Origin: Prillingera fragicola
Lineage: Eukaryota > Basidiomycota > Tremellomycetes > Trichosporonales > Trichosporonaceae
NCBI GenBank assembly: GCA_002335605.1
Contig: BEDY01000015.1
Span: 1-64,000, forward strand
Direction: 5' to 3'
DNA: 64,000 nucleotides
The notes below the pieces were generated by a model, which was given only the letters and a program-made list of their open reading frames with translations, made no database searches and was not told the origin of the DNA. Position 1 is the first letter of the stretch. Every line of letters starts with the position of its first letter. A program made the translations under genes and the position numbers. Below are positions 19,983 through 30,544 of this stretch, piece by piece.

Positions 19983-21128
19983 TCACCCCTTGAACCACCC
20001 GAATGGCATCATGACACTGTCCATGCTGCCCACGCAAACAACCTCGCCGGTCTCATTCTCCATCTTGAACTCGCTAGTCACACGGCCATGCAGGGCCTGC
20101 TCGCGCCAAGCAACGTGCAGCCACTCGAGCTCTCCCTCGATTGGCCGCATGAAACGCAGCGTAAGCGACAAGGTAGGGTAGGCCCATTTACGCGTCGGCT
20201 CGTCAAACACCGAGTGCGGGTCCTCCTTGAGCACGTTCTCCATAGCGGGGCGGCGAAAGTCTGCCATCGTGGGCAGAGTCGCGAGACTAATCCTGCGGGC
20301 CGTAGCATCACGGAGTGGAAGCGTGGTGCTGTTCAGGGCGAAAGCGGTGCCATCCATGGGCTGGTCGACTGTGGCGTTGTCGTACTGCTGGTTGGCAAAA
20401 CCGGCCGGGTGATGGCGGATCCAGTAGTTTGCACGGGGGCGGCGCTCGGTCTCGAGATCCACGAGCAGGTCAAACTGCTGCGAGAGCATGCAGATCTTGG
20501 GAGGAAGATACCAGCTCTTTGGGTGGGGCACGGGCGTGTGCTCGAGAGCGAGGCGGGGGCCATAGTGGCCACTGTCGGTCGCCGAGGGGCCTTTGGTGCT
20601 GAACGTGCCGAAGAGGGCCACGCTACGGATGGTCTGCACCAGGTGCTCGGTGGTGTCTTTCTTTGGAGTTTGGAGTTGGTAGAGGTCGGCGTAGACGTCT
20701 TGCATGCGGCCGCCAGCACGGGCGTCTGCGCGAACGACAACGAATGCGGGTCCCATGTTGGTGGGCGTAAGGTAGTCAAAGGTGATTGAGAGTGGGTCCT
20801 TGCAGCTGCTGTCCTGGTGAGTGAGGCAGGCATTGAGAATGACCGAGCCGACATGACCACCGTTGGGCATGGTAGGCGTGTTACCAAACCCGGGGTGAAG
20901 CTTGGCCTGGTAGACAACCGCCATGGCGTACGAGGGGTGCAAGTCCATGAGTGACTTGAGTTGGTCGGGCAAGGCAGCATGGTCGACTGGGGTGACCTTG
21001 ATGGCTTTGTCGAACAGGTCTGTGTTGGTGGACTGTGGCTTGACGGGATTGTATGCCACACCTTGGTTGGCGAGGGGCTCAGCCTTGGTGGCCAGGAGCT
21101 GGGTAGGGTCGACAGTGGCGAGGGTCAT
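19983..21128 (-). CDS. Thioesterase-like protein (double hotdog, 4HBT_3 type)
   Basis: A 381-residue, single-exon protein. The N-terminal half has the hotdog signature PNGGHVGSVILNACLTH near residues 88-104, followed by DYLTPTNMGPAFVVV and DVYADLYQL strands. A second hotdog-like half ends with LSLTLRFMRP and HVAWREQALHGRVTSEFKM. The double-hotdog arrangement fits acyl-CoA thioesterase-like proteins (TesB/4HBT_3 superfamily). The ATG at 21128 follows a TATA box at 21201-21210 (minus strand). It is divergent from the ABC exporter. It could release or select acyl-CoA chain length for the glycolipid, or have been recruited as an acyl-transferring enzyme. Either role is inferred; I see no diagnostic catalytic residue that decides this. 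Confidence 0.78.
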   Translation of the reverse strand: MTLATVDPTQLLATKAEPLANQGVAYNPVKPQSTNTDLFDKAIKVTPVDHAALPDQLKSLMDLHPSYAMAVVYQAKLHPGFGNTPTMPNGGHVGSVILNACLTHQDSSCKDPLSITFDYLTPTNMGPAFVVVRADARAGGRMQDVYADLYQLQTPKKDTTEHLVQTIRSVALFGTFSTKGPSATDSGHYGPRLALEHTPVPHPKSWYLPPKICMLSQQFDLLVDLETERRPRANYWIRHHPAGFANQQYDNATVDQPMDGTAFALNSTTLPLRDATARRISLATLPTMADFRRPAMENVLKEDPHSVFDEPTRKWAYPTLSLTLRFMRPIEGELEWLHVAWREQALHGRVTSEFKMENETGEVVCVGSMDSVMMPFGWFKG

Positions 21129-21900
21129 GGTGAATGCAGGTCGGTGATGTGCGAGGTGGAGATTGATGTTGCTGGGGGTTCAACCCTGGGGAGGGACCCT
21201 CTTTTATATCTTGGCGATATGCACAAATGGTGGTGTAACCCCCAGACATGGTCATGCAGCGTCAGCAACAGTTGTTCTCGGACAGACATCAATGTCGGTG
21301 GCTTGAGGTCAAGATGCCGAGTTGACGCCTCCGAAATCTGCATCAAGCTTGCTGGATACTTTGCCATGTGGCCACCAACGTCTCTGCAGTATGCATGGTC
21401 GTAAATTGGTCTGCCAGGTGCTTGCATTGGGCAGCTATTACCAGGGGGCTGACAACCCAAGCATTGTGCAGTGTTCTGGCTGACGACAGCAGGTGAAGGC
21501 CGTGCCTGGCGGCGGTCACTCGGAGGCCGAGAATCACCACCCACCGAGAATCCTTGTCTTCATCCTCATCGGTCAACTCTCTCATTCTATTCGTCAAATC
21601 GCACCCACATTATCTCGGCTCGCAATGCTTACATGCACTTCTCTACTATACAGGTCAGGTACGTCCCGATTCAAGCAACCATGCCGAAGCACCTTCATCC
21701 TCGGCTACACTACCCCGGAGCACCGGGGGCAATCTCGCACTCCTCTCAGTCCATCGACACGGGCATCTACAGCGGCTGGTGGGGCAGAGACGGTCGACTG
21801 TGGTGACACGTATATTCAATTATCGCAAGTGCTGTCGCACCCCATATAATAGGATACACCTGTCGACCTAAACGTCCCCCTCGGTCCCAGAAAGCCAAAG
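21129..21900. promoter_or_regulatory. Divergent promoter thioesterase-like / ABC exporter
   Basis: CCGAGA/TCTCGG cores lie at 21276-21281, 21527-21532 (GGCCGAGAAT, directly after CTCGGAG at 21519-21525), 21544-21549 (CACCGAGAAT) and 21613-21618. A near match, CTCCGAAAT, is at 21329-21337. TATA elements: 21201-21210 for the thioesterase-like gene (minus strand) and CATATAATA at 21843-21851 for the exporter. Confidence 0.65.
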
Positions 21901-24900
21901 ATGTCCACCACCACCACATCTTCAGCATCGTCGTTGCACAAGGACGACGCCAGCTCAGTCAGCACAATCCTGGAGAAGCCCAAAGTCACGGCTATTACCA
22001 AACCCATCGACAGTAATGAGGTTACCGACACCACAAAGCCCGTTGGCTTCATCGCGCTCTTCCGCTTCGCAACCGGCTCCGAGATCGCGCTCAACATCCT
22101 CGCCTGCATCCTCGCCGCCGGCGCCGGTGCCGCCCAGCCCGCAATGACCATCATCTTCGCCAACCTCACCAACCTGTTCACCAGCTTTGGTATCGCAAAC
22201 CGTACCATTGCTGAGCACGGGCTGACGCCCGAGCTGTCGGAGGAACTCGATGTCGCGTCGCGGGCGCTAGTCAAGGAGGCAGGACATTGCTCGCTGTATC
22301 TCCTCGCCATTGGAGTGGGCACCTTTTTGTGCACATACGCGTACATGCTCATCTTCAACTACACGAGTGAAGCGCAAAGCAAACGTTTGCGAGAGAGGTA
22401 TCTCGCCGCGGTCCTCCGCCAGGAGGTACGTCCAGTTATTGATTGTGCAGCTGCTGACAACCAGATTGCGTGGTTTGACGATGTTGGTGCTGGCGAGGTC
22501 GCGACGCGTATCCAGACCGACTGCCTCATTGTCCAGACGGCTATCAGTGAGAAGATTGGCATTTCGGTCCAGTACCTCAGCTCCTTTGTCACTGGCTTTG
22601 TCGTTGCTTTCGCTCGCAGCCCGCGACTCGCCGGTGTCCTCACGGCTATCTTGCCCATCATCCTGATCGCTGGCGGTTTTGGTACGTGTCAGTTTGAAAG
22701 TTGGGTACTGACTCCGTAGTCGGTATCTTTGAGACCAAGTATCAGACAGCCGCCCTGGGATTCGTCTCCAGGGCAGGCAGTGTTGCCGAGGAGGTCATTT
22801 CGAGTATTCGCACAGTCCAAGCATTCGCCACCACCAAGGTCCTGGGGGGTCGGTTTGACAAGTATGCCGACAGCAGCCGCGCGGCGGGTATCCGTGGATC
22901 CTTCGGCATCGGCTTGGGCCTGGCGGTACTTTGTAAGTGAGCCCACTCTGACAACAACTGACCTGCTAGATTTCACAGTCTACATGCCCTATGCCTTGGC
23001 CTTTGTCTACGGCGGCAATCTCGTCGCGCACGGCAAAGCCGACGCGGGCACTGTTCTCAACGTGTTCTTTGCCATTCTCATCGGCTCGTTCTCAATCGCA
23101 ATGCTGGCACCGACTCTCCAGTCCGTCTCCAAGGGACGCGCCGCCGCCGCCAAGCTGTACGAGACCATCGACCGCATCCCTTCCATCGACTCGGGGGATT
23201 CGTCAGGCCAGAAGCCTGCCCACACAGAGGGCGATATTGCTTTGACCAATGTCAATTTCCACTACCCTTCCCGCCCCAATGTGCCCATCCTCAGGAACCT
23301 CAGCACGACTTTTGAGGCTGGCAAGGTCTGCGCCCTGGTCGGCGGCAGTGGTAGTGGTAAATCGACCATTCTGTCCCTCATTGAACGGTTTTATGATCCG
23401 CTACCTGGCTCAACCGTGACGCTCGACGGCACGGACGTTCGCAAACTGAACCTCAAGTGGCTTCGCCAGCAGATCGGCTTGGTCTCCCAGGAGCCGACCC
23501 TCTTTGCCACGACAGTCCGCGGGAACGTCGAGCACGGCCTGGTCGGTTCCCAATGGGAGACAGCCTCAGCCGAAGACCGTCTCGCCCTCGTGCAGGCTGC
23601 TTGCGTAGCCGCCAACGCCGACGGTTTCATCGCCAACCTGCCGCTGGGTTACGACACTGTTGTCGGCGACCGCGGCATGCTGCTCAGCGGAGGCCAGAAG
23701 CAACGCATTGCCATTGCGCGCGCCATTGTTTCAAACCCTCGCATTCTGCTGCTGGACGAGGCGACGAGTGCGCTCGATGGCCACAGCGAGCGGGTCGTCC
23801 AGGACGCCCTCGACAAGGCCAGTGTCGGGCGCACTACCATTGTGGTCGCGCATCGTCTTGCTACTGTCCGGAATGCGGATAAGATTCTCGTCATGGACGC
23901 CGGCGACGTTGTTGAAGAAGGCACACACAACAGCCTGCTGGAGCTCAACGGCACTTATGCCAAGCTCGTTCAGAACCAGGAGCTCCAGGAGCTTGCCGAG
24001 TCAGAATCTTCCGACAATGATGATCTGGCAGTCCTACCTACGACCGAGGAGAAGAACCAGATTGAGCGTTGCACATCCGCCACCTCGATCTCGAGCCGGA
24101 TCCTCAAGCAGCGTGCCACCGATGAAGTTTCCGAGGCACCAATGGGCTTTTGCGCAATCTCCTACCGTCTGCTCAAGATGAACAAGCCTTTCTGGAAGTG
24201 GTACACAGCCGGCGCCATTGGATCTGTCGCGTCAGGCATGGTTTACCCCGCCATGTCAATTCTGTTTGGCAAGGCAATCGCCGACTTTGAGCTCCCTCCC
24301 GACACGATCCGGGCTGCGCTGAATCGCAAAGCACTGTGGTACTTTATCGTAGCGATTCTGGCCGCCATCAGTCGCTTTGCCAACTTTTGGATGTTTGCGC
24401 GTACCGGCTACGAGCTTGCTGCCACACTGCGTAAGCGCTTCTTTGCAGCTGTGCTCCGTCACGACATTGAGTGGTTTGACGACGAGAAGAATGGTACCGG
24501 TGCCATCACTGCCAACCTCTCTGCGCAGCCCCAGAACGTCCAGGGTCTTTTTGGTGTAACCCTCGGCGCGATCTTGTCGGCCCTCACCACTCTCGTCGGC
24601 GGCTGTATCATTGGACTGGCTTACGGTCCAATTCTATCGCTCATCGGCATTGCGTGCATTCCCATGATTATTTCGAGCGGGTACATCAGGCTGCGCGTCG
24701 TGGTGACCAAGGAAGAGAAGACAAAGCAGTGGCACGCCAGCAGCGCTCAGATGGCTTCTGAGGCGGCGGCGGCTGTGCGTACTGTTGCCTCGCTCACCCG
24801 GGAAGCAGACATTGGCACTCTGTACGCCAAGTCGCTCGAGGAGCCGATGCGAATCTCGAACCGCGTCGCTGTCCGCGCCCAGGCGCTGTACGCTGCATCG

Positions 24901-26032
24901 CAAGGTGTCATGTTTCTGGTCATTGCACTCGTCTTCTACGTCGGCGCTGTATGGATTGCGAGCGGCAAGTATAACACGGCCATGTTCTACACATCCCTCA
25001 CTTCTGTGGTACGTACATTGCGATGGGTCCCTGGCTGACAACAGATCTTTGCAACTCTTGAGGCCGGCGACGTTTTCCAGTACGTCCCGGACGCCTCCAA
25101 GGCCGTGTCCGCCGCTCGATCCATCTTCCACGTCCTGGACAACGTCCCTGCCGTCGACGCTGAGTCTGCCGAGGGCATCATTCTCGACGCAGCCCAAGTC
25201 AAGGGCCACATCACCCTGTCTGACGTCCACTTTCGCTACCCCACGCGCCCCGGCGTCCGCGTTCTGCGCGACCTCACCATCGACGTCCCGGCCGGCAAGT
25301 ACGTGGCACTCGTTGGACCATCTGGCTGTGGCAAGAGCACATCCATCGGCCTCTTGGAGCGATTCTATGACCCACTGGCAGGCAGAGTCACCTTGGACGG
25401 AACCGACATTCGCAAGCTCAACGTCGCGAGCTATCGGTCTCAGCTTGCTCTTGTCTCGCAGGAGCCCACGCTGTACACTGGCACTATCCGGTCCAACATT
25501 GTCCTTGGTGCGACTGGAGACGTGACGGAAAAGCAACTTGTGCAAGCCTCCACTGAAGCCAACATTCATGACTTTATCACGTCTCTACCTGACGGATACG
25601 ACACCGAGGTCGGAGGCAAGGGCTCCCAACTGAGTGGAGTGAGTCTCCCCCTTAACCCGCCCGCGCCAGAAACTGACACTCGCAGGGCCAGAAACAGCGT
25701 ATCGCCATAGCCCGCGCGCTCGTGCGCAACCCCAAGGTGCTTCTCCTGGATGAAGCCACGGCCGCGCTTGACAGCACGAGCGAGCGCGTCGTCCAGGCTG
25801 CACTGGACAATGCGGCCAAGGGTCGGTCGGTCATTGCCATTGCGCACCGGTTGAGCTCGATCCAAAACGCCGACATCATCTACTTTATCTCAGAAGGCCG
25901 TGTGCTCGAAAAGGGCACGCATGCCGAGTTGCTGGCGCGTAAGGGGGCTTATGTGAGTGTGACTGTCTGTGTGGCGGTGCTGACTTTCAGTTCGAGCTCG
26001 TGCAGTTGCAGAGTCTGAGCAAGGTTGACTAG
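21901..26032 (+). CDS. Full-size ABCB/MDR-type ABC exporter
   Basis: A predicted 1298-residue protein from seven exons: 21901-22425, 22465-22681, 22720-22932, 22970-25008, 25045-25638, 25686-25952 and 25991-26032. Introns are 36-47 nt with CTGAC branch sites. Topology is TMD-NBD-TMD-NBD. NBD1 has Walker [10 protein letters not shown] (from about 443), signature LSGGQKQR (about 557) and Walker [16 protein letters not shown]2 has Walker [10 protein letters not shown] (from about 1089), LSGGQKQR (restored by splicing intron 5) and [12 protein letters not shown]. Both NBDs look catalytically intact. The last exon is only 42 nt. This matches P-glycoprotein-like plasma-membrane exporters. Given its position it most likely secretes the acylated glycolipid, as proposed for Atr1 in the Ustilago cellobiose-lipid cluster. 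A general drug-efflux role is the alternative. Confidence 0.95.
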
Positions 26033-26107
26033 ATGTGGGCCGGCCGTTGATAGAGTTCAAACCGTGTTGTACAGTATAATCTGCATGCCCATAGTCTTCT
26101 TGCGCGA

Positions 26108-26959
26108 CTATTCAAACATCTCACGCGTCTCGCGCGCAACCAGTTCTGGCTCAGAGCACAGAATGAAGTGACTACTGTTCTCTGCCGGAACATACTTTGC
26201 GCCGGTCCGCGCACACCTGGCCTTGTGGGCCTCGATGATTTGGTCGCGCAGGCTCCCCGGCGTCCTGTCCTTTTGCGCCGAGATGATGGTCATCTTGACA
26301 TGCGACACATCCGGGTCGCCGTCGCCCTTGAGGCTCTCGAGTCCCGGCACAAAGTTCCACAGCTCCCAGCTCGCGGCGCGCGCAGCCTTGTCGTGACCGG
26401 CCCCCTCGACGACAGCAGTGACATATGGCTCGGGCAGCGGCTGGACGTTTTGCCTGAGTGCCCTGCCGAGTGCACCGGTCCACGACCTCGGGCGGAGCAT
26501 CCAGCTGCTTTTCCAGTGCGCGCGCACAACCTCGGGCCGAAAGTAAAAGGCACACTCCTCGTCGCTGCCGTCAACGAGCACAAGACCCATGAGGGGCACT
26601 TTTTCATCCGAGGCAAGCTCGCCAGCTGCACACCGGATCATGGGGGCGCCATAACTGTGGCCCACAAGGACGAGGCTGTCGTACCCATCCTGAGCGCGGA
26701 TGACGGCCAGCAGATCAGCGACGAGGTGTGGGAGCGACCGATTGTCCGACACACCCGTGCTGGTGCCAAAGCCCGCGCGGTCATAGCCCACCACGCGAAC
26801 CGTGGACGAAGCCAACTCCTCGGCTACCGTGCCCCAGTAGGCGGCATTCTGGCCCAGGCCAGACTCGAAGATGACGAGGTTCCGACCAGTGCCGAGGGTG
26901 AATGTCGTGAGCTGGCCGGAAGGGGCGGTGACTGTCGAGGTATTGTTGAGGAAAGACAT
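26108..26959 (-). CDS. Alpha/beta hydrolase
   Basis: A 283-residue protein. The nucleophile elbow GHSYG places Ser102. The oxyanion strand LVIFESGLGQN is near residues 27-37, the VVGYDRAGFG strand near 52-61 is typical of the fold, and the likely catalytic His lies in SSHFIL near the C-terminus. The start at 26959 is the first ATG adjoining the fold; the frame runs open to 27181, but that extension overlaps the neighbour's 3' flank and is Cys-rich without a domain. It converges with the ABC exporter (75 bp between stops). Its upstream region lacks the CCGAGA motif, so cluster membership is uncertain. It could be an esterase trimming acyl groups or an unrelated hydrolase. Confidence 0.85.
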   Translation of the reverse strand: MSFLNNTSTVTAPSGQLTTFTLGTGRNLVIFESGLGQNAAYWGTVAEELASSTVRVVGYDRAGFGTSTGVSDNRSLPHLVADLLAVIRAQDGYDSLVLVGHSYGAPMIRCAAGELASDEKVPLMGLVLVDGSDEECAFYFRPEVVRAHWKSSWMLRPRSWTGALGRALRQNVQPLPEPYVTAVVEGAGHDKAARAASWELWNFVPGLESLKGDGDPDVSHVKMTIISAQKDRTPGSLRDQIIEAHKARCARTGAKYVPAENSSHFILCSEPELVARETREMFE

Positions 26960-27187
26960 GACCGGGGGCGGTGAGCAGGTTATGAGAATGAAGCAGAAAA
27001 AGATACAGACATGTGCAGACGAGTCATGGGGAGGGAGAGGTAATGTCCTTGCGGAGCATGTCTTGGCATGTTCGGACTGCTGTTCACGTCGGCCGAACTG
27101 ATACGGAACCAAACACCGCAGTGTGCGTACATAGTCTGCTACAACAGCGCAGCGACAAGGGCTGCATAGACGTTCATTCATAATGTT

Positions 27188-30100
27188 CTAGATGCATGGG
27201 TAGCACGGCCAGTCGACATCCATGGCCGCATCACGCACATCCCCAACCGGGTGCTTGCGCAGCTTGACAAGGAGCTCGCGCCCATCGGCATCGTATGGCG
27301 GCGTCTCAGGTTTTCGGAGCCCGCGTGCAATGTAAAGAGCCAGTTGCCCTTCCGCCGCCGTTCCGCGCTGTGCAAGCTGCTCGGCCACCGCCAACCGGGC
27401 ATTCCGAGCAGCAGCATCTTTTCCATCGATACTCGGCTGGTAAGCGTAGACATCCAGCATCGCAGTCAAGGCGAGCGCTGGCCGGGCGTCGCACAGCGCG
27501 AGAATCGCGTCGACGTCGGCCAATACTTTGTCCACCTCGTCCGTGAACACTAAGGTTCGTGCGAGTAGTTTCACCGCACGGTTCACTGTGAGGTCGCTTT
27601 CGGCTAGAACTGTCGACAGCGCCTTTAGAGCTGCACGCTTCTCCTCCGTGTCGCGAGACCATTGCAGCTGATCGGCCAAGTATGCCACACGGCGATATCC
27701 TGGATGATCCTGGTCACTGTCGTTGGCATCATCGCGAAGACTCCGAACGACACCAGTGACAGCCTCAACAGACGAATCCCAAGTGCTGGCGAGAACGTCG
27801 CAAGCTGCCTTCCACAAGGCCTCGGACGCGCTGGAGCCCGAGCTATCCGACAGATCCAAAACGATAGGTGCTGCAAGCCTTGGCAGTTGCGGGGCCCATG
27901 GCCGCCATGGAATCAGGTTTTCAAGGACCTCGGTGGCAATCTTCTTGTCCGGGGTCTGCACCATTGGCACAATTAACGCCGCAAACCGTTCCCTGTATCG
28001 CGTGGGCACGTTGTCGACTACTTGCTGAAATAAGGCTCGTCGGGGGGATTCTTCCGTGGATGCCGCGGCTGCCTCTAAAATGCTCCAGATGCTCTCGTCG
28101 AAAAGGAGATCCGAAACAACTCGTTTCGCGCACAGGGCCAAAATGTCATGGTGTATCCCTACGCCGGAGCAGAGCTGCGCGAGTAGCGCCACCTGATCTT
28201 GAAGAGGCAGGAGGTCAGCGACCATTTGAATCACCAGCCTGCGTGACGAGATCTTTGCCTTCTCGTCGAGCAGAATAGCACCAAGCTTATCTGTCAAGTG
28301 CTTTGGGCGCAGGAACCGCGAGGCTCGCTTGGCAGCGTACAGTGCGGCTCCTGAGGAATCGCCGTGGGCGCGCTCGAGCAGCAAGGGGAGTGCGTCTGGT
28401 GACGACCGCAAAGCGTACATTGCAGCTTCTTGAAGCGTGACCTTGTCCGAGTCGAGCCACTGACGCACTGCGTCGACGAGTGGTGGGACGCTGCCGAGGG
28501 GCTTGACTAGCGCTACGCGGGTGGTGAGATCGATGGCTTCATCGTTGACGAGGCCACATAGTTTATCAACAAAGGCTTGTTGTTGGGTAGCAGTCCAGCT
28601 GCGCTCAATGGTGGCTTGCTCCACGGTGGGCGGCCGCCACTTGTATTTGGATGGCCGGAATCGACCCTCGGGCGCCGATTTGAGCAAGCAGTCCATCAAG
28701 TCGGTCCGGCGACTTGCTACGCGAGTGGACACTCCTGCCACGCAAACCGTGGAGGGATCCATAGCGAGCAACTTGCCCACAACCTCATCTCGGGTCTGCC
28801 AGGGTTGAAGCAAGTAATGAATGGCTTGCCTGGCCTCGCTGCGACTGGCATGTTCGGCGGCGTACCACAAGGCCGTCTGCAGCTCCGGAAGATCCTTTGT
28901 ATCGCCCCGCATCATTCTTGCAATTGCGAATGCCGTGTCGTACTCGTTTTCGTCACGGTCCGCCATGTCATAGTCCTGTGCCTCGCCGTTGGCCAGGGGC
29001 AGGGTTCGACACAGCAGGTGAGCGACAGCGCGGGCACATTGGGGTCCCCATTGTAACCACTGCGGCATGGTCTCGTTGAGTGTCAAAACAGTGTCAACTG
29101 CCCACTGCACAACCTCGTCGTCCTTGAAGTTTTCACGGGCAATCTTGCATGACAGCCGCGAAAGACATTGCGCCTCCAGGTACATGGTGATTATAGGCGG
29201 CGAGTTCATAGTGTCTTTGGCGAGTCGGCTGAGGTGAGGGAGCGCGTTCTTGGACCACATGTGCGGAGACACTTCATCCAGAAGTGACCTCAGGACCGTG
29301 TGGCGCACTGTGCTCTGTTCATTTCGGATGCGAGAAGCCAGTTGCTCAACTGCCCCGGCAAGAAGGAGCGGGTCGCGCGTCCGGGAGGCGCTAAGGACGT
29401 AGGCGTGCCAGGCTTGGCTGCGTTGCTCTTCAGTAGAACGCTTCGTATCTTCCAAGATGGATTCGCGCTCCTTGTCGAACATGAGAAACCCCCGCAATTC
29501 CTCGTCATTGTCACCACAACGAGCAATGTACTGGGCCGTGACCTCGGCGCCATAAGGGACTGGCAATGCTTTCAGGACGTCCACAGATATTGTATTGCGA
29601 TCTATCGCCTCAATTGTTGCTCGGCGATCCCGTGGCGCCTGCGCTAGCAGGAAGCTTGCCAGTGCTTGATCCTCTCTTCCGGCGAGTTTGGACAGGATAT
29701 GCACATCGTGTGCAGGTGGAGCGCGAGCAACAATCTTGCGGGTCTTGTGAGAAAGGGACTCAATATTCCAGTGTGCTGCCAAGAGTTTGATAAACCGATC
29801 CGAATGTGTGCGCGCAAACCGCTTGGCGTGCCAGTGGACAAGGAAAAGTTCGTGGGGCGGATGAGCTTCCAGCATTCCCAAGACCTTGTTCCCAAGGTCT
29901 ACTGATTGCGGAGCGATCCTCAAAAGCGCGTGCAGGTACTGGCTGTTTTGCTCCCACCAGTCTTGCGCGTCGGCTGCGGCCGACAAATCGACTTGAAGTT
30001 GCTCGAGCAGCGGCTCCGGATGCTTGCGAGCCAATAGCCATTTGTTGCCAACACGGCTCAGCAACTCGGGCAGCAGCCGCCGAACAACCTTGGCCGAGCA

Positions 30101-30544
30101 ATACACCAGAGCTGTCACAGCCACCGCGTCCCCGCACTCGGCACGAAGCGTTTCCACGACACGGTCGGCAAGCACTGGTCGTCCGTCCAGCACTCGGATG
30201 AGTCGCTTGCGTGTGACGGCCGAGGCGTCTACAAACGCATCCTGGAGAACCGCATCCGGCACGAGGTCCGGCTTGGTTCTGGCGGCGTTCATGGCCCACG
30301 CCTGCACCGCCGGGTCGCGATCCTCGAGGTGGCCAATGATCCACTCGCTGTCGTCTGTAATGCAGGCCATGCGTGCCACAAGGAGTTGCTCATACTGTGT
30401 ACCAGACTCGAGGTCTCGAGTAACGGTGCGTACATGCTCGAGAGGCTGCTTGCGTGCAAACTCTGTGATTTCGCGCCTGCGTTGGGGAGCGGCCAGTGGC
30501 TCGACTTTGGCTAGAAGGTCGCGAGTTATTTGTGAGAACGGCAT
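27188..30544 (-). CDS. Large HEAT-like helical-repeat protein
   Basis: A 1118-residue intronless protein built almost entirely of amphipathic helices in about 35-40 residue units, typical of HEAT/ARM-like solenoids; examples are the region around residues 75-130 and the C-terminal third. No catalytic motif, signal peptide or membrane segment is evident. Such solenoids usually scaffold protein or nucleic-acid interactions. I do not recognise the specific family. It is odd that so long a gene has no intron while most neighbours have several. The stop lies 228 bp upstream of the alpha/beta hydrolase start; no operon-like link is implied. Confidence 0.82.
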   Translation of the reverse strand: MPFSQITRDLLAKVEPLAAPQRRREITEFARKQPLEHVRTVTRDLESGTQYEQLLVARMACITDDSEWIIGHLEDRDPAVQAWAMNAARTKPDLVPDAVLQDAFVDASAVTRKRLIRVLDGRPVLADRVVETLRAECGDAVAVTALVYCSAKVVRRLLPELLSRVGNKWLLARKHPEPLLEQLQVDLSAAADAQDWWEQNSQYLHALLRIAPQSVDLGNKVLGMLEAHPPHELFLVHWHAKRFARTHSDRFIKLLAAHWNIESLSHKTRKIVARAPPAHDVHILSKLAGREDQALASFLLAQAPRDRRATIEAIDRNTISVDVLKALPVPYGAEVTAQYIARCGDNDEELRGFLMFDKERESILEDTKRSTEEQRSQAWHAYVLSASRTRDPLLLAGAVEQLASRIRNEQSTVRHTVLRSLLDEVSPHMWSKNALPHLSRLAKDTMNSPPIITMYLEAQCLSRLSCKIARENFKDDEVVQWAVDTVLTLNETMPQWLQWGPQCARAVAHLLCRTLPLANGEAQDYDMADRDENEYDTAFAIARMMRGDTKDLPELQTALWYAAEHASRSEARQAIHYLLQPWQTRDEVVGKLLAMDPSTVCVAGVSTRVASRRTDLMDCLLKSAPEGRFRPSKYKWRPPTVEQATIERSWTATQQQAFVDKLCGLVNDEAIDLTTRVALVKPLGSVPPLVDAVRQWLDSDKVTLQEAAMYALRSSPDALPLLLERAHGDSSGAALYAAKRASRFLRPKHLTDKLGAILLDEKAKISSRRLVIQMVADLLPLQDQVALLAQLCSGVGIHHDILALCAKRVVSDLLFDESIWSILEAAAASTEESPRRALFQQVVDNVPTRYRERFAALIVPMVQTPDKKIATEVLENLIPWRPWAPQLPRLAAPIVLDLSDSSGSSASEALWKAACDVLASTWDSSVEAVTGVVRSLRDDANDSDQDHPGYRRVAYLADQLQWSRDTEEKRAALKALSTVLAESDLTVNRAVKLLARTLVFTDEVDKVLADVDAILALCDARPALALTAMLDVYAYQPSIDGKDAAARNARLAVAEQLAQRGTAAEGQLALYIARGLRKPETPPYDADGRELLVKLRKHPVGDVRDAAMDVDWPCYPCI

